From Arthrobacter sp. ok362 (lineage in GTDB: Bacteria; Actinomycetota; Actinomycetes; Actinomycetales; Micrococcaceae): a stretch of 64,000 nucleotides of DNA. Shown one piece after another: positions 57,496 through 64,000 of the stretch; position 1 is the first letter of the stretch, and each line of letters starts with the position of its first letter. The notes beneath the pieces were generated by a model that was not told the origin of the DNA, ran no database searches, and saw only the letters and a program-made list of their open reading frames with translations. The DNA lies in the NCBI RefSeq assembly GCF_900102785.1, contig NZ_FNGC01000015.1, positions 1-64,000 on the forward strand, written 5' to 3'. The translations under genes and the position numbers were made by a program.

Positions 57496-57501
57496 ACTCT
57501 A
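57496..57501 (-). promoter_or_regulatory. -10 box of the acyltransferase gene
   Basis: TAGAGT on the minus strand, about 73 bp before the GTG at 57423, so a leader of about 65 nt is expected. Confidence 0.4.
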
Positions 57502-57536
57502 GTGAGTTTTGTCGCCAAGGGTGACACGATGGGCTC

Positions 57537-58352
57537 ATGACTGAAAGCAGCACTCCACCGGCACCCGCCGCTTTCAGCTACCCCGGCCACGGCCCCAACG
57601 CCCGGACCGGCGTGGCCATCTGCCACGGCTTCACGGGCAGCCCGCTCAGCCTCCTGCCGTGGGCCCACCACCTCGCCACCCAGGGCTTCGCGGTATCGGT
57701 GCCACTCCTGCCCGGGCACGGCACCCACTGGCGGGACCTCGCCCGGCAGGGCTGGCAGGACTGGTACACGAGCTTTGAAACGGCGTACCTGGAACTGGCC
57801 GCCCGGACCAATGACTGCTACGTCGCGGGGCTGTCCATGGGCGGCACCATCGCACTGCGCACCGCGGCCCGCCACAGCGTGGCCGGCGTGGCCGCAGTCA
57901 ACCCCGGCCTGAGCTTCTATGACCGCAGGGTCAGGATCGTGGGACTGCTCAAGTACTTCCAGCGCACCACCACGCCGATTCTGGAGGAGAATTCCACGGC
58001 GGTCACCACCGACGACGGCGACTACTCCCTGACGCCGCTGGCCGCCGTACACCAGCTGCGCCGGCTGTTCTCCGCGACCCTGCGGGATCTGCCGGCAGTC
58101 CAGGCTCCGGCCCTGGTCTTCAAGTCGGGCACCGACGCCGTGGTCCCGCCGTCGTCCCTGGCGCTGCTGCGCAGGCGGCTCGGATCCCGGGACCTCACTG
58201 TGGTTCCCCTTCCGCGCAGCGGGCACGTTGCCACCCTGGATGCCGATGCGCCGCTACTCTTTGAAGAATCAGTCCGCTTCTTCCTTCAGCACGCCCACGC
58301 CACCCACACACGGTCCACCATGCCGCCCCCCGCCCCCTCGGAGACCCCATGA
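57537..58352 (+). CDS. alpha/beta hydrolase, carboxylesterase-like (first of a pair)
   Basis: 271 residues. The nucleophile elbow is AGLSMGG (near 100); the acid is in FKSGTDAVVPPSS and the histidine in SGHVATLD. The N-terminal half has VAICHGFTGSPLSLLPWAHHL, a carboxylesterase/monoacylglycerol lipase-like lid region. Substrate probably a short- to medium-chain ester. The ATG at 57537 has a weak CACGAT box 6 nt upstream. Its stop overlaps the next gene by 4 nt. The two products share the same order of motifs, so they look like a tandem duplication. Confidence 0.92.
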   Translation: MTESSTPPAPAAFSYPGHGPNARTGVAICHGFTGSPLSLLPWAHHLATQGFAVSVPLLPGHGTHWRDLARQGWQDWYTSFETAYLELAARTNDCYVAGLSMGGTIALRTAARHSVAGVAAVNPGLSFYDRRVRIVGLLKYFQRTTTPILEENSTAVTTDDGDYSLTPLAAVHQLRRLFSATLRDLPAVQAPALVFKSGTDAVVPPSSLALLRRRLGSRDLTVVPLPRSGHVATLDADAPLLFEESVRFFLQHAHATHTRSTMPPPAPSETP

Positions 58353-59152
58353 GCATCCTCCCGGACCACTCGCCGTTCAGCAGCCCGTTCACGGGAACCG
58401 GCCCCCGGACCGGCGTCGTGGTGTGCCATGGCTTCACCGGCAGCCCACACGGTGTGAGGGACTGGGCGTCGTCCCTGGCCGGTGCCGGGTCCGCCGTCCG
58501 GCTGCCCCTCCTGCCGGGGCACGGAACGAGCTGGCAGGAGCTGGCCAAAACCCGCTGGCAGGACTGGCACGCGGCCCTGGACGCGGCCTACCTGGAGCTG
58601 GCGGAAGAATGCGACGTCGTGGTCATGGCGGGACTGTCCATGGGCGGTGCCCTGGCGTTGCGGATTGCGGCCACGCGCCCCGTGGCGGGGGTGGTGGTGG
58701 TCAACCCCGGCCTGGTCATCGATGATCCCCGTGCCCCGCTGGCCGGCATCCTGAAGTTTGTCCTCAAGAGCACCCCCGCTATCGCCAATGACATCCTCAA
58801 ACCTGACATGGATGAGGGTGCCTACCCGCGCACGCCGGTGGCCGCGGCGCATGAGCTCAACAAGATGTTCAAGGACACCGTGCGGCTGCTGCCCCGCATT
58901 ACGGCTCCCGTCCGGGTGTACCGTTCAGCAGTGGATCATGTGGTGTCCGAATCCAGCATGGTGGCTCTGCGCCGCGGGCTGACCAACGCCCCGCTCGAGG
59001 TGGTCCGGCTGGAAAACAGCTACCACGTGGCTACCATGGACAACGACGCGCCCGAGATCTTCCGCGGCACGGCCGAATTCGTCCGGTCCGTTGCATCCGC
59101 AGCCAGTCCGGGCGCCGCGCGCGCCAGCCGGAAGGACACGGCCAATGACTAA
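58349..59152 (+). CDS. alpha/beta hydrolase, carboxylesterase-like (second of a pair)
   Basis: 267 residues. The triad motifs match those of the upstream gene: AGLSMGGALAL (serine), YRSAVDHVVSESS (acid), NSYHVATMD (histidine). The N-terminal VVVCHGFTGSPHGVRDWA is nearly identical in outline to the first hydrolase, so the two are paralogues. The ATG at 58349 overlaps the first gene's stop by 4 nt; its own stop overlaps the next gene by 8 nt. No signal peptide is visible. Confidence 0.92.
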   Translation: MSILPDHSPFSSPFTGTGPRTGVVVCHGFTGSPHGVRDWASSLAGAGSAVRLPLLPGHGTSWQELAKTRWQDWHAALDAAYLELAEECDVVVMAGLSMGGALALRIAATRPVAGVVVVNPGLVIDDPRAPLAGILKFVLKSTPAIANDILKPDMDEGAYPRTPVAAAHELNKMFKDTVRLLPRITAPVRVYRSAVDHVVSESSMVALRRGLTNAPLEVVRLENSYHVATMDNDAPEIFRGTAEFVRSVASAASPGAARASRKDTAND

Positions 59153-59870
59153 ACCAGACCCGGAAACCCCGGACCCCGAGACGCCGGACCCCGCCGACGC
59201 CCGGTCCTCCGGCCCTGACGCTGCCGGCGCCCAGCACTCGGGCGACACGCCGCCCCATGGGTCCCAGCCCCATGAGTCCCAGGACCCGCCCGCCGCAGAC
59301 ACACCCTCCGACGACGACGCCGTCTGGCTGGATCTCGTCGCCAGGCTTGAAGGGGTCGGGACAGCCGGGGACGAGGCGACTGGACCGGCTGGCGGAATGG
59401 ACAGCACCGGAGCCGGCGCCGGCTTCGGTGCTGCCTCCGGCGCTGGCTCCCCTCCGGGGGGGAGGACGTTCCGCGATTTTGACCCGCTGGGTCTCTCCGG
59501 CGCCGCACCGATCGAGCTCTCCGCCAAGGAGCGGCTCGCCCCCGCCCCGGGGCAGCCGGCTGCGGGCAGCAGCAACGACATACCTGACACCGCGCCCGGT
59601 CCCCGCGACTACGAGACCGACGACGACGGCGGCGGCGCGTTTGTCCCGGAGGAGCCGCCCAGCCTGGCAGGGGCAGATCCGATGACTGTCCTTGCCTGGA
59701 TTGGCGCCGTGGGCGGGCCGATTGCGCTGGTGCTCTCGGCGATGTTCTGGCGATCGGCCCCGCTGCTCGCGATCCTTGGCATGGTGGCCGCGTTCGCTGC
59801 CTCGGTGGTGTTCCTGATCATGCAGTTGCCGGGCGAGAAAGACGAAAACGACGACGGGGCGCGCATCTAG
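59145..59870 (+). CDS. hypothetical protein with two C-terminal membrane helices
   Basis: 241 residues from the ATG at 59145, overlapping the hydrolase stop by 8 nt. The first 185 residues are low-complexity, rich in Pro, Asp, Gly, Ala and Ser with near-repeats of PDPETPDPETPDP, and are probably disordered. Two hydrophobic helices (about 186-205 and 208-228) end the protein, followed by a short acidic tail. No family is evident. It is the third gene of the esterase operon. Confidence 0.7.
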   Translation: MTKPDPETPDPETPDPADARSSGPDAAGAQHSGDTPPHGSQPHESQDPPAADTPSDDDAVWLDLVARLEGVGTAGDEATGPAGGMDSTGAGAGFGAASGAGSPPGGRTFRDFDPLGLSGAAPIELSAKERLAPAPGQPAAGSSNDIPDTAPGPRDYETDDDGGGAFVPEEPPSLAGADPMTVLAWIGAVGGPIALVLSAMFWRSAPLLAILGMVAAFAASVVFLIMQLPGEKDENDDGARI

Positions 59871-59935
59871 TCCACCCGGTCATTTAGACCACCAGCTGCT
59901 CCGCTGGTTAGTTCACGGCTGGTACCGTCGTGCTG

Positions 59936-61027
59936 CTACGTGTGCATGCGGCTGCTGACCCGGGAGAGGTCAGCGGCGCCGATCAGTCCGGCGTTGGGTC
60001 CAAGGGCAGCGAGTTCAATCTCCGCTGCGGGGCGGAACCCGCGGCCCGTGAGGTTCCGGGCGAAGGCCTTTCGGGCCGGCGCGACGAGCAGTTCGCCGGC
60101 ATCGCACAGTCCGCCGCCGATCACGAACTTTCCGGGGTCCAGGGCCGCTGCGAGGTTCGCCAGGCCAAGGCCCAGCCATTCCCCGACGTCCTCGAGGAGT
60201 TCGCGGGAGGTCTGGTCCCCGGCCTCGGCCAGCCCGGTCACGATCACGCCCGTGATGCGTGCTACGTCTCCGTCCACGGCCTTGAGCAGTTCCTGGGCAA
60301 CCGGAGAATTCGCGGCGGCCAGTTCCCTGGCCTCGCGGCCGAGCGCATTGCCTGAGGCGTATTGTTCCCAGCAGCCGCGATTGCCGCACTCGCAGCGATG
60401 CCCGCCCGGCATGATGATCTGGTGGCCGAACTCCCCCGCCACGCCGAAACGGCCGCGTTCCAGCCGTCCGTCCATCACCATCGCGCCGCCGATCCCGGTG
60501 CCCAGGGTGATGCAGACCAGACGGTTCTGTCCCTGCCCGGCGCCGAAGCGCCATTCCGCCCAGGCGGCGGCGTCGGCATCGTTGGTCAGCAGGACGGGGC
60601 GGCGCAGCAGCCGCTGCAGGTTCTCCCGCAGTGGTTCATTGCGCCAGGCCAGGTGCGGGCTGAAGAGCACCGTCCCGCCGTCAAGGTCCATCCAGCCGGC
60701 GGCGCCGATTCCGACCGACCAGATCCGGTGCCCTGTGCCCAGTTCTTCGACCAGTTCGACAATGACCTGCTCCACGGCGCGCGGGTCGTTGCCCGGAGTG
60801 GAGCGTTTCGCCTGGCTGAGGATCCGGCCCTCGGCATCGACCACTCCGGCAGCAACCTTGGTTCCCCCGATGTCGACGCCGATCGCCAGGCCCTTGCGGC
60901 CCAGCCGCAGGTGTGAACGGATGTCATGTCCGGCTGTGGCGGCCGCCGCTCCGGCCACAGTCCTGCTCCGCCAGGCGGCGGTCCGGCCGCGCAGGCCGGG
61001 CTGCCGGCCGGGTGTTGGTGTCTGCAT
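59936..61027 (-). CDS. ROK family sugar kinase (glucokinase-like)
   Basis: 363 residues from the ATG at 61027, which has TAGAAT 8 nt upstream. The ATP loop is AIGVDIGGTKVAAGVVD and the zinc site is CECGNRGCWEQYASG (near 220-235), with GEFGHQIIMPGGHRC before it; together they mark the ROK family, here most likely a glucokinase. A Pro/Gly/Arg-rich N-terminus of about 45 residues precedes the kinase core and no DNA-binding helix-turn-helix is present, so it is a kinase, not a repressor. It is an ATP-type alternative to ppgK at 16 kb. Confidence 0.91.
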   Translation of the reverse strand: MQTPTPGRQPGLRGRTAAWRSRTVAGAAAATAGHDIRSHLRLGRKGLAIGVDIGGTKVAAGVVDAEGRILSQAKRSTPGNDPRAVEQVIVELVEELGTGHRIWSVGIGAAGWMDLDGGTVLFSPHLAWRNEPLRENLQRLLRRPVLLTNDADAAAWAEWRFGAGQGQNRLVCITLGTGIGGAMVMDGRLERGRFGVAGEFGHQIIMPGGHRCECGNRGCWEQYASGNALGREARELAAANSPVAQELLKAVDGDVARITGVIVTGLAEAGDQTSRELLEDVGEWLGLGLANLAAALDPGKFVIGGGLCDAGELLVAPARKAFARNLTGRGFRPAAEIELAALGPNAGLIGAADLSRVSSRMHT

Positions 61028-61250
61028 GGTGCCCCATTCTATTCGCCGGCGCCGCCGCAGCGGCCAAGGCCCGGCAGCACGACGCGGCTGCATGACACCG
61101 CACCCGTGTCGACAGCATCGCTGACTGGCGGAACGGCGGGCCTGAACGTAAAGTTACTGGCCGGTAGGTGTCGCAGAACACACCTTGGGGGGACCGCATA
61201 CTAGGCTTAGCGGTACCCCTTGCGGGCCTACGGATACCTAAGGAGCTCCC

Positions 61251-63074
61251 GTGCGAGAAATCATTGTCCCGCCCCTGGTGAATGTCGATCCGGACATCAA
61301 CGCCACCGATCTCGTGGTACGCCAGGCGGCCAAGGCCTCCAACCCTGCGCTGTACTCGCGGCTCGATGCGGCGGGCCAGTGGCAGGACGTTCGTGCCACG
61401 GATTTCCTGGCCGACGTCTCGGCCCTCGCCAAGGGGCTCATGGCCAGCGGTGTGGCCGCCGGCGACCGCGTGGGCATCATGTCCCGCACACGGTACGAAT
61501 GGGCCCTGATCGACTTCGCCATCTGGTTCGCCGGCGCCGTCTCGGTCCCGATCTATGAGACCTCCTCCCCCTCCCAGGTGGCTTGGAACCTTGGCGACTC
61601 CGGCGCCGTGGCCGCGTTCGGCGAATCCACGCATCACGAGGACATCATCCGGCAGGCCGCCACCTCCGAAGGGCTCACCGCTCTGCGGCATGTCTGGCAG
61701 CTCGAGGGCGACAGCCTGGACGAGGTCCGTGCGGCCGGAGCCGGCATCAGCGACGCCGAGCTCGAAGCGCGGCGCGGCCAGGCGTCCCTAAACGATATCG
61801 CCACGATCATCTACACCTCAGGAACCACCGGCCGGCCCAAGGGCTGCGAACTGACGCACGGCAATTTCGTGGAACTGTCTGAGAACGCCCTGGCTTCGTC
61901 GCTGGGCAAGATCGTGCACGAGCAAGCCAGGACCATCATGTTCCTGCCCATGGCCCACGTCTTTGCACGCTTCATCTCCGTGCTGGCCGTCGCAGCCGGC
62001 GTTACGGTGGCGCACACACCGGATATCAAGAACCTGCTCCCGGATCTGCAGAGCTACAAACCGACGTTCATTCTCGCCGTTCCGCGCGTCTTCGAAAAGG
62101 TCTACAACTCCGCCCTGACCAAGGCCGAGGACGGCGGCAAAGGCGCCATCTTCCACCGCGCCGCGGACACCGCCATCGAATTCTCCCGGGCCCGGCAGGC
62201 CGGCAAGGTGGGGCTCGTGCTCAGGCTCAAGCACTCCTTGTTCGACAAGCTCGTGTACAGCAAGCTTCGGGCCGCCATGGGCGGGCACGTCTCCCATGCC
62301 GTTTCCGGCGGCGGCCCGCTCGGTGAACGGCTGGGCCACTTCTTCCAGGGCATCGGCATGCAGATCCTGGAAGGGTACGGGCTGACCGAAACCACGGCGC
62401 CGGTCACGGTCAACACCCCGGACCTGATCAAGATCGGCACCGTCGGCGCCCCGATTCCCGGCAACTCCGTCAGGATCGCGGACGACGGCGAGATCCTCGC
62501 CAAGGGCGTGTGCGTCATGCGCGGCTACTACAAGCGCGACGACCTCTCCGCCGCGACCTTCGACGACGACGGCTGGTTCCGCACGGGCGACATCGGCCAG
62601 CTGGACGAGGCGGGGTTCCTGACCATCACCGGACGCAAGAAGGAAATCATCGTCACGGCGGGCGGCAAGAACGTGGTCCCTGCCCTGCTGGAAGACCAGA
62701 TCCGGGCGGACGCCCTCGTCTCGCAGGTGCTCGTGGTGGGCGACAACCGCCCGTTCATCGGTGCCCTCGTGACCCTGGACGAAGAGGCCCTTCCCGGCTG
62801 GCTGGGCCGCCACGGACTCCCGGCCTCGACCCCGCTCGCCGAGGCTGCCGGGCACCCGGCGGTCAAGGCCGCCGTCCAGGAGCTCATCAACCACGCCAAC
62901 CAGTCAGTGTCCCAGGCCGAGGCAATCAAGTCCTTCCGGATCGTGCCGGCCGACTTCACCGAGGCCTCCGGCCACCTGACCCCCTCCATGAAGGTCAAGC
63001 GCGCACAGGTCCTCAAAGACTTCGAGAACGTGATCGAGGACATGTACAGCGCCAAGCGTCCCACCCTCGCCTAG
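61251..63074 (+). CDS. long-chain acyl-CoA synthetase (FadD15-like)
   Basis: 607 residues. Activates fatty acids as acyl-AMP then acyl-CoA. AMP-binding loop IIYTSGTTGRPKGCELTH (near 185-202), GYGLTETTAPVTVN (A5 motif), and the C-terminal GWFRTGDIGQLDEAGFLTITGRKKEIIVTAGGKNVVP region are present. The GTG at 61251 has an AAGGAG site 6 nt upstream. Synteny: Rv2187 (fadD15) lies in the same neighbourhood in M. tuberculosis. The transcript ends at a strong hairpin. Confidence 0.95.
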   Translation: MREIIVPPLVNVDPDINATDLVVRQAAKASNPALYSRLDAAGQWQDVRATDFLADVSALAKGLMASGVAAGDRVGIMSRTRYEWALIDFAIWFAGAVSVPIYETSSPSQVAWNLGDSGAVAAFGESTHHEDIIRQAATSEGLTALRHVWQLEGDSLDEVRAAGAGISDAELEARRGQASLNDIATIIYTSGTTGRPKGCELTHGNFVELSENALASSLGKIVHEQARTIMFLPMAHVFARFISVLAVAAGVTVAHTPDIKNLLPDLQSYKPTFILAVPRVFEKVYNSALTKAEDGGKGAIFHRAADTAIEFSRARQAGKVGLVLRLKHSLFDKLVYSKLRAAMGGHVSHAVSGGGPLGERLGHFFQGIGMQILEGYGLTETTAPVTVNTPDLIKIGTVGAPIPGNSVRIADDGEILAKGVCVMRGYYKRDDLSAATFDDDGWFRTGDIGQLDEAGFLTITGRKKEIIVTAGGKNVVPALLEDQIRADALVSQVLVVGDNRPFIGALVTLDEEALPGWLGRHGLPASTPLAEAAGHPAVKAAVQELINHANQSVSQAEAIKSFRIVPADFTEASGHLTPSMKVKRAQVLKDFENVIEDMYSAKRPTLA

Positions 63075-63088
63075 GTAGCGGACGCCCC

Positions 63089-63143
63089 GCACCGCCAAAA
63101 CCTGCACCGCCAAAACCCGCACCGCCAAAACCCGCACCGCCAA
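63089..63143. repeat. 15-bp tandem repeats after the acyl-CoA synthetase gene
   Basis: GCACCGCCAAAACCC-type units start at 63089, 63104 and 63119, with a partial copy from 63134. They differ at one base (CCT in the first). They run into the terminator hairpin. Confidence 0.9.
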
Positions 63144-63180
63144 GAAGGGTCCTTCCAGCTTCGGCTGGAAGGACCCTTCT
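63143..63180. terminator. bidirectional terminator between the acyl-CoA synthetase and pyc genes
   Basis: A perfect 17-bp stem (63143-63159 and 63164-63180) with a TTCG loop, between two convergent genes. Confidence 0.88.
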
Positions 63181-63215
63181 GGGTTGCTACGGGTTGTTGG
63201 AGTGCTGCGCGGCCG

Positions 63216-64000
63216 CTATTCGACGACGAGCAGCAGGTCCCCGCCCTGGACCTGTTCGATCGAGCCGACGGCGAGGCGCGCCACGGTGCCGGCCACCGGC
63301 GTCGTGATGGACGCTTCCATCTTCATGGCCTCGATGGTGGCCACCGTGTCGCCGGCCTTGACCGTGTCCCCGGCCTTGACGGTCAGCGTGACGGCACCGG
63401 CGAACGGCGAGGCCACCTGGCCCGGCTGGGAGGCGTCGGCGCGTTCGGCGGCCTTGACGTTGCTCACCACTGAACGGTCACGGACCACCACGGGCCGGGA
63501 CTGGCCGTTGAGCGTGCACATGACCGTGCGCATGCCCTTCTCGTCCGGCTCGGAGACGGCCTCGAGCGAGGCGATCAGGCGGACGCCCTTCTCGAGCTCG
63601 ATCTCGTGCTCCGCGCCGCGCTGCAGCCCGAAGAGGTAATCGCGCGTGTCCAGCACCGAAAGGTTGCCGTAGGACTCGACGCTCTTCTGGTAGTCCTTGG
63701 TGGGCCCGGCGAAGAGAAGGCGGTTGAGGGTGCGCCGACGGGTCTTGGAATCGCCGTTGAGCGCAGCGCTGTCCTCGGTGCTGATCTCGACGTCGCGGAC
63801 CTTGATGGTCCGGCCCTGCAGCGCCTTGGTCCGGAAAGGCTCAGGCCAGCCGCCGGGCGGGTCGCCGAGCTCGCCGGAGAGGAAGCCGATCACGGAATCC
63901 GGGACGTCGTACTTCTGCGGGTTTTCGTTGAAGTCCGCGGGATCGGCGTTGAGGCCCACGAGGTGCAGGGCGAGGTCGCCCACCACCTTGGACGACGGCG
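63216..64000 (-). CDS. pyc: pyruvate carboxylase, C-terminal part (partial)
   Basis: The open frame runs past the right edge of the window, so only about the last 260 residues are visible. The biotin-carrier domain is at the C-terminus (EAMKMEA, with the biotinylated lysine), followed by TTPVAGTVARLAVGSIEQVQGGDLLLVVE; upstream SSKVVGDLALHLVG and YFFGL-like carboxyltransferase-domain tail match pyruvate carboxylase. It converts pyruvate to oxaloacetate for anaplerosis. Biotin carboxylase and most of the carboxyltransferase domain are outside. Convergent with the acyl-CoA synthetase gene. Confidence 0.93.
   Translation of the reverse strand, partial: PSSKVVGDLALHLVGLNADPADFNENPQKYDVPDSVIGFLSGELGDPPGGWPEPFRTKALQGRTIKVRDVEISTEDSAALNGDSKTRRRTLNRLLFAGPTKDYQKSVESYGNLSVLDTRDYLFGLQRGAEHEIELEKGVRLIASLEAVSEPDEKGMRTVMCTLNGQSRPVVVRDRSVVSNVKAAERADASQPGQVASPFAGAVTLTVKAGDTVKAGDTVATIEAMKMEASITTPVAGTVARLAVGSIEQVQGGDLLLVVE

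Noticed and set aside
1..64000. Mobile element, prophage, CRISPR array, tRNA or rRNA gene
   Set aside because: No transposase, integrase, terminal repeats, CRISPR spacing or tRNA-like sequence was found; the gene called holin-like (12653-14683) is a chromosomal phosphatase-type protein in a housekeeping region.

Overview
The window is a high-GC chromosomal segment of an actinobacterium. The gene content and protein sequences fit a member of the Micrococcaceae, most likely Arthrobacter, Pseudarthrobacter or a close relative. This rests on the GC content, the TANNNT/leaderless gene starts, the actinobacterial dcw cluster (no ftsA; sepF, YggT and DivIVA after ftsZ), a MurE whose substrate motif suits L-lysine peptidoglycan, and synteny with blocks of the Mycobacterium tuberculosis chromosome (lipA/glnA1/glnE/glnA2; wag31 to mraZ; idsA2/Rv2175c/pknL/aroG/fadD15). 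It is almost entirely core genome. I see no prophage, insertion sequence, CRISPR array, rRNA or tRNA gene.

Layout. (1) 1-11.2 kb: end of lipA, two small membrane-protein genes, then the nitrogen block: glnA1 (adenylylatable glutamine synthetase), three small enzymes on the other strand, glnE (the adenylyltransferase) and a second, non-adenylylatable glutamine synthetase, followed by panB. A four-part GlnR-type operator lies upstream of glnA1. (2) 11.4-20.5 kb: housekeeping genes (two MBL hydrolases or membrane proteins, a phosphatase-like protein with a holin-like N-terminus, a 54-residue conserved protein, map, ppgK, nrdR, hisD, a flavin reductase). nrdR carries a tandem pair of NrdR boxes in its own promoter. 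(3) 20.5-46.5 kb, all on the minus strand: dnaE, rluD-like, lspA, divIVA, yggT, sepF, yggS, pgeF, ftsZ, ftsQ, murC, murG, ftsW, murD, mraY, murF, murE, a class B PBP, ftsL-like, rsmH, mraZ (transcribed from mraZ towards dnaE). This is the division and cell-wall cluster. It opens with a promoter overlapped by three MraZ repeats and has a structured RNA matching the mraW RNA motif between mraZ and rsmH. (4) 46.9-64 kb: DUF3040 protein, dinB, a lipoprotein, a polyprenyl diphosphate synthase, an Rv2175c-type DNA-binding protein, a LysM/transglycosylase secreted enzyme, a PASTA Ser/Thr kinase, class II DAHP synthase, an acyltransferase, two tandem esterases, a ROK kinase, a long-chain acyl-CoA ligase and the 3' end of pyruvate carboxylase.

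How it works together: the cluster makes lipid II (MurC-MurG, MraY), flips and polymerises it (FtsW plus PBP) at the FtsZ/SepF/DivIVA ring. The kinase with PASTA domains and the LysM transglycosylase are the likely sensors and remodellers of that wall.

The most interesting signals are in non-coding DNA: the GlnR, NrdR and MraZ operators; the mraW-type leader; a 6 x 9-bp array of MtrA-like half-sites before the LysM gene; a run of about a dozen leaderless promoters with nearly fixed -10-to-start spacing; and several 13-16 bp tandem repeats confined to intergenic gaps. I did not find evidence for a wholly new multi-gene system in this window.
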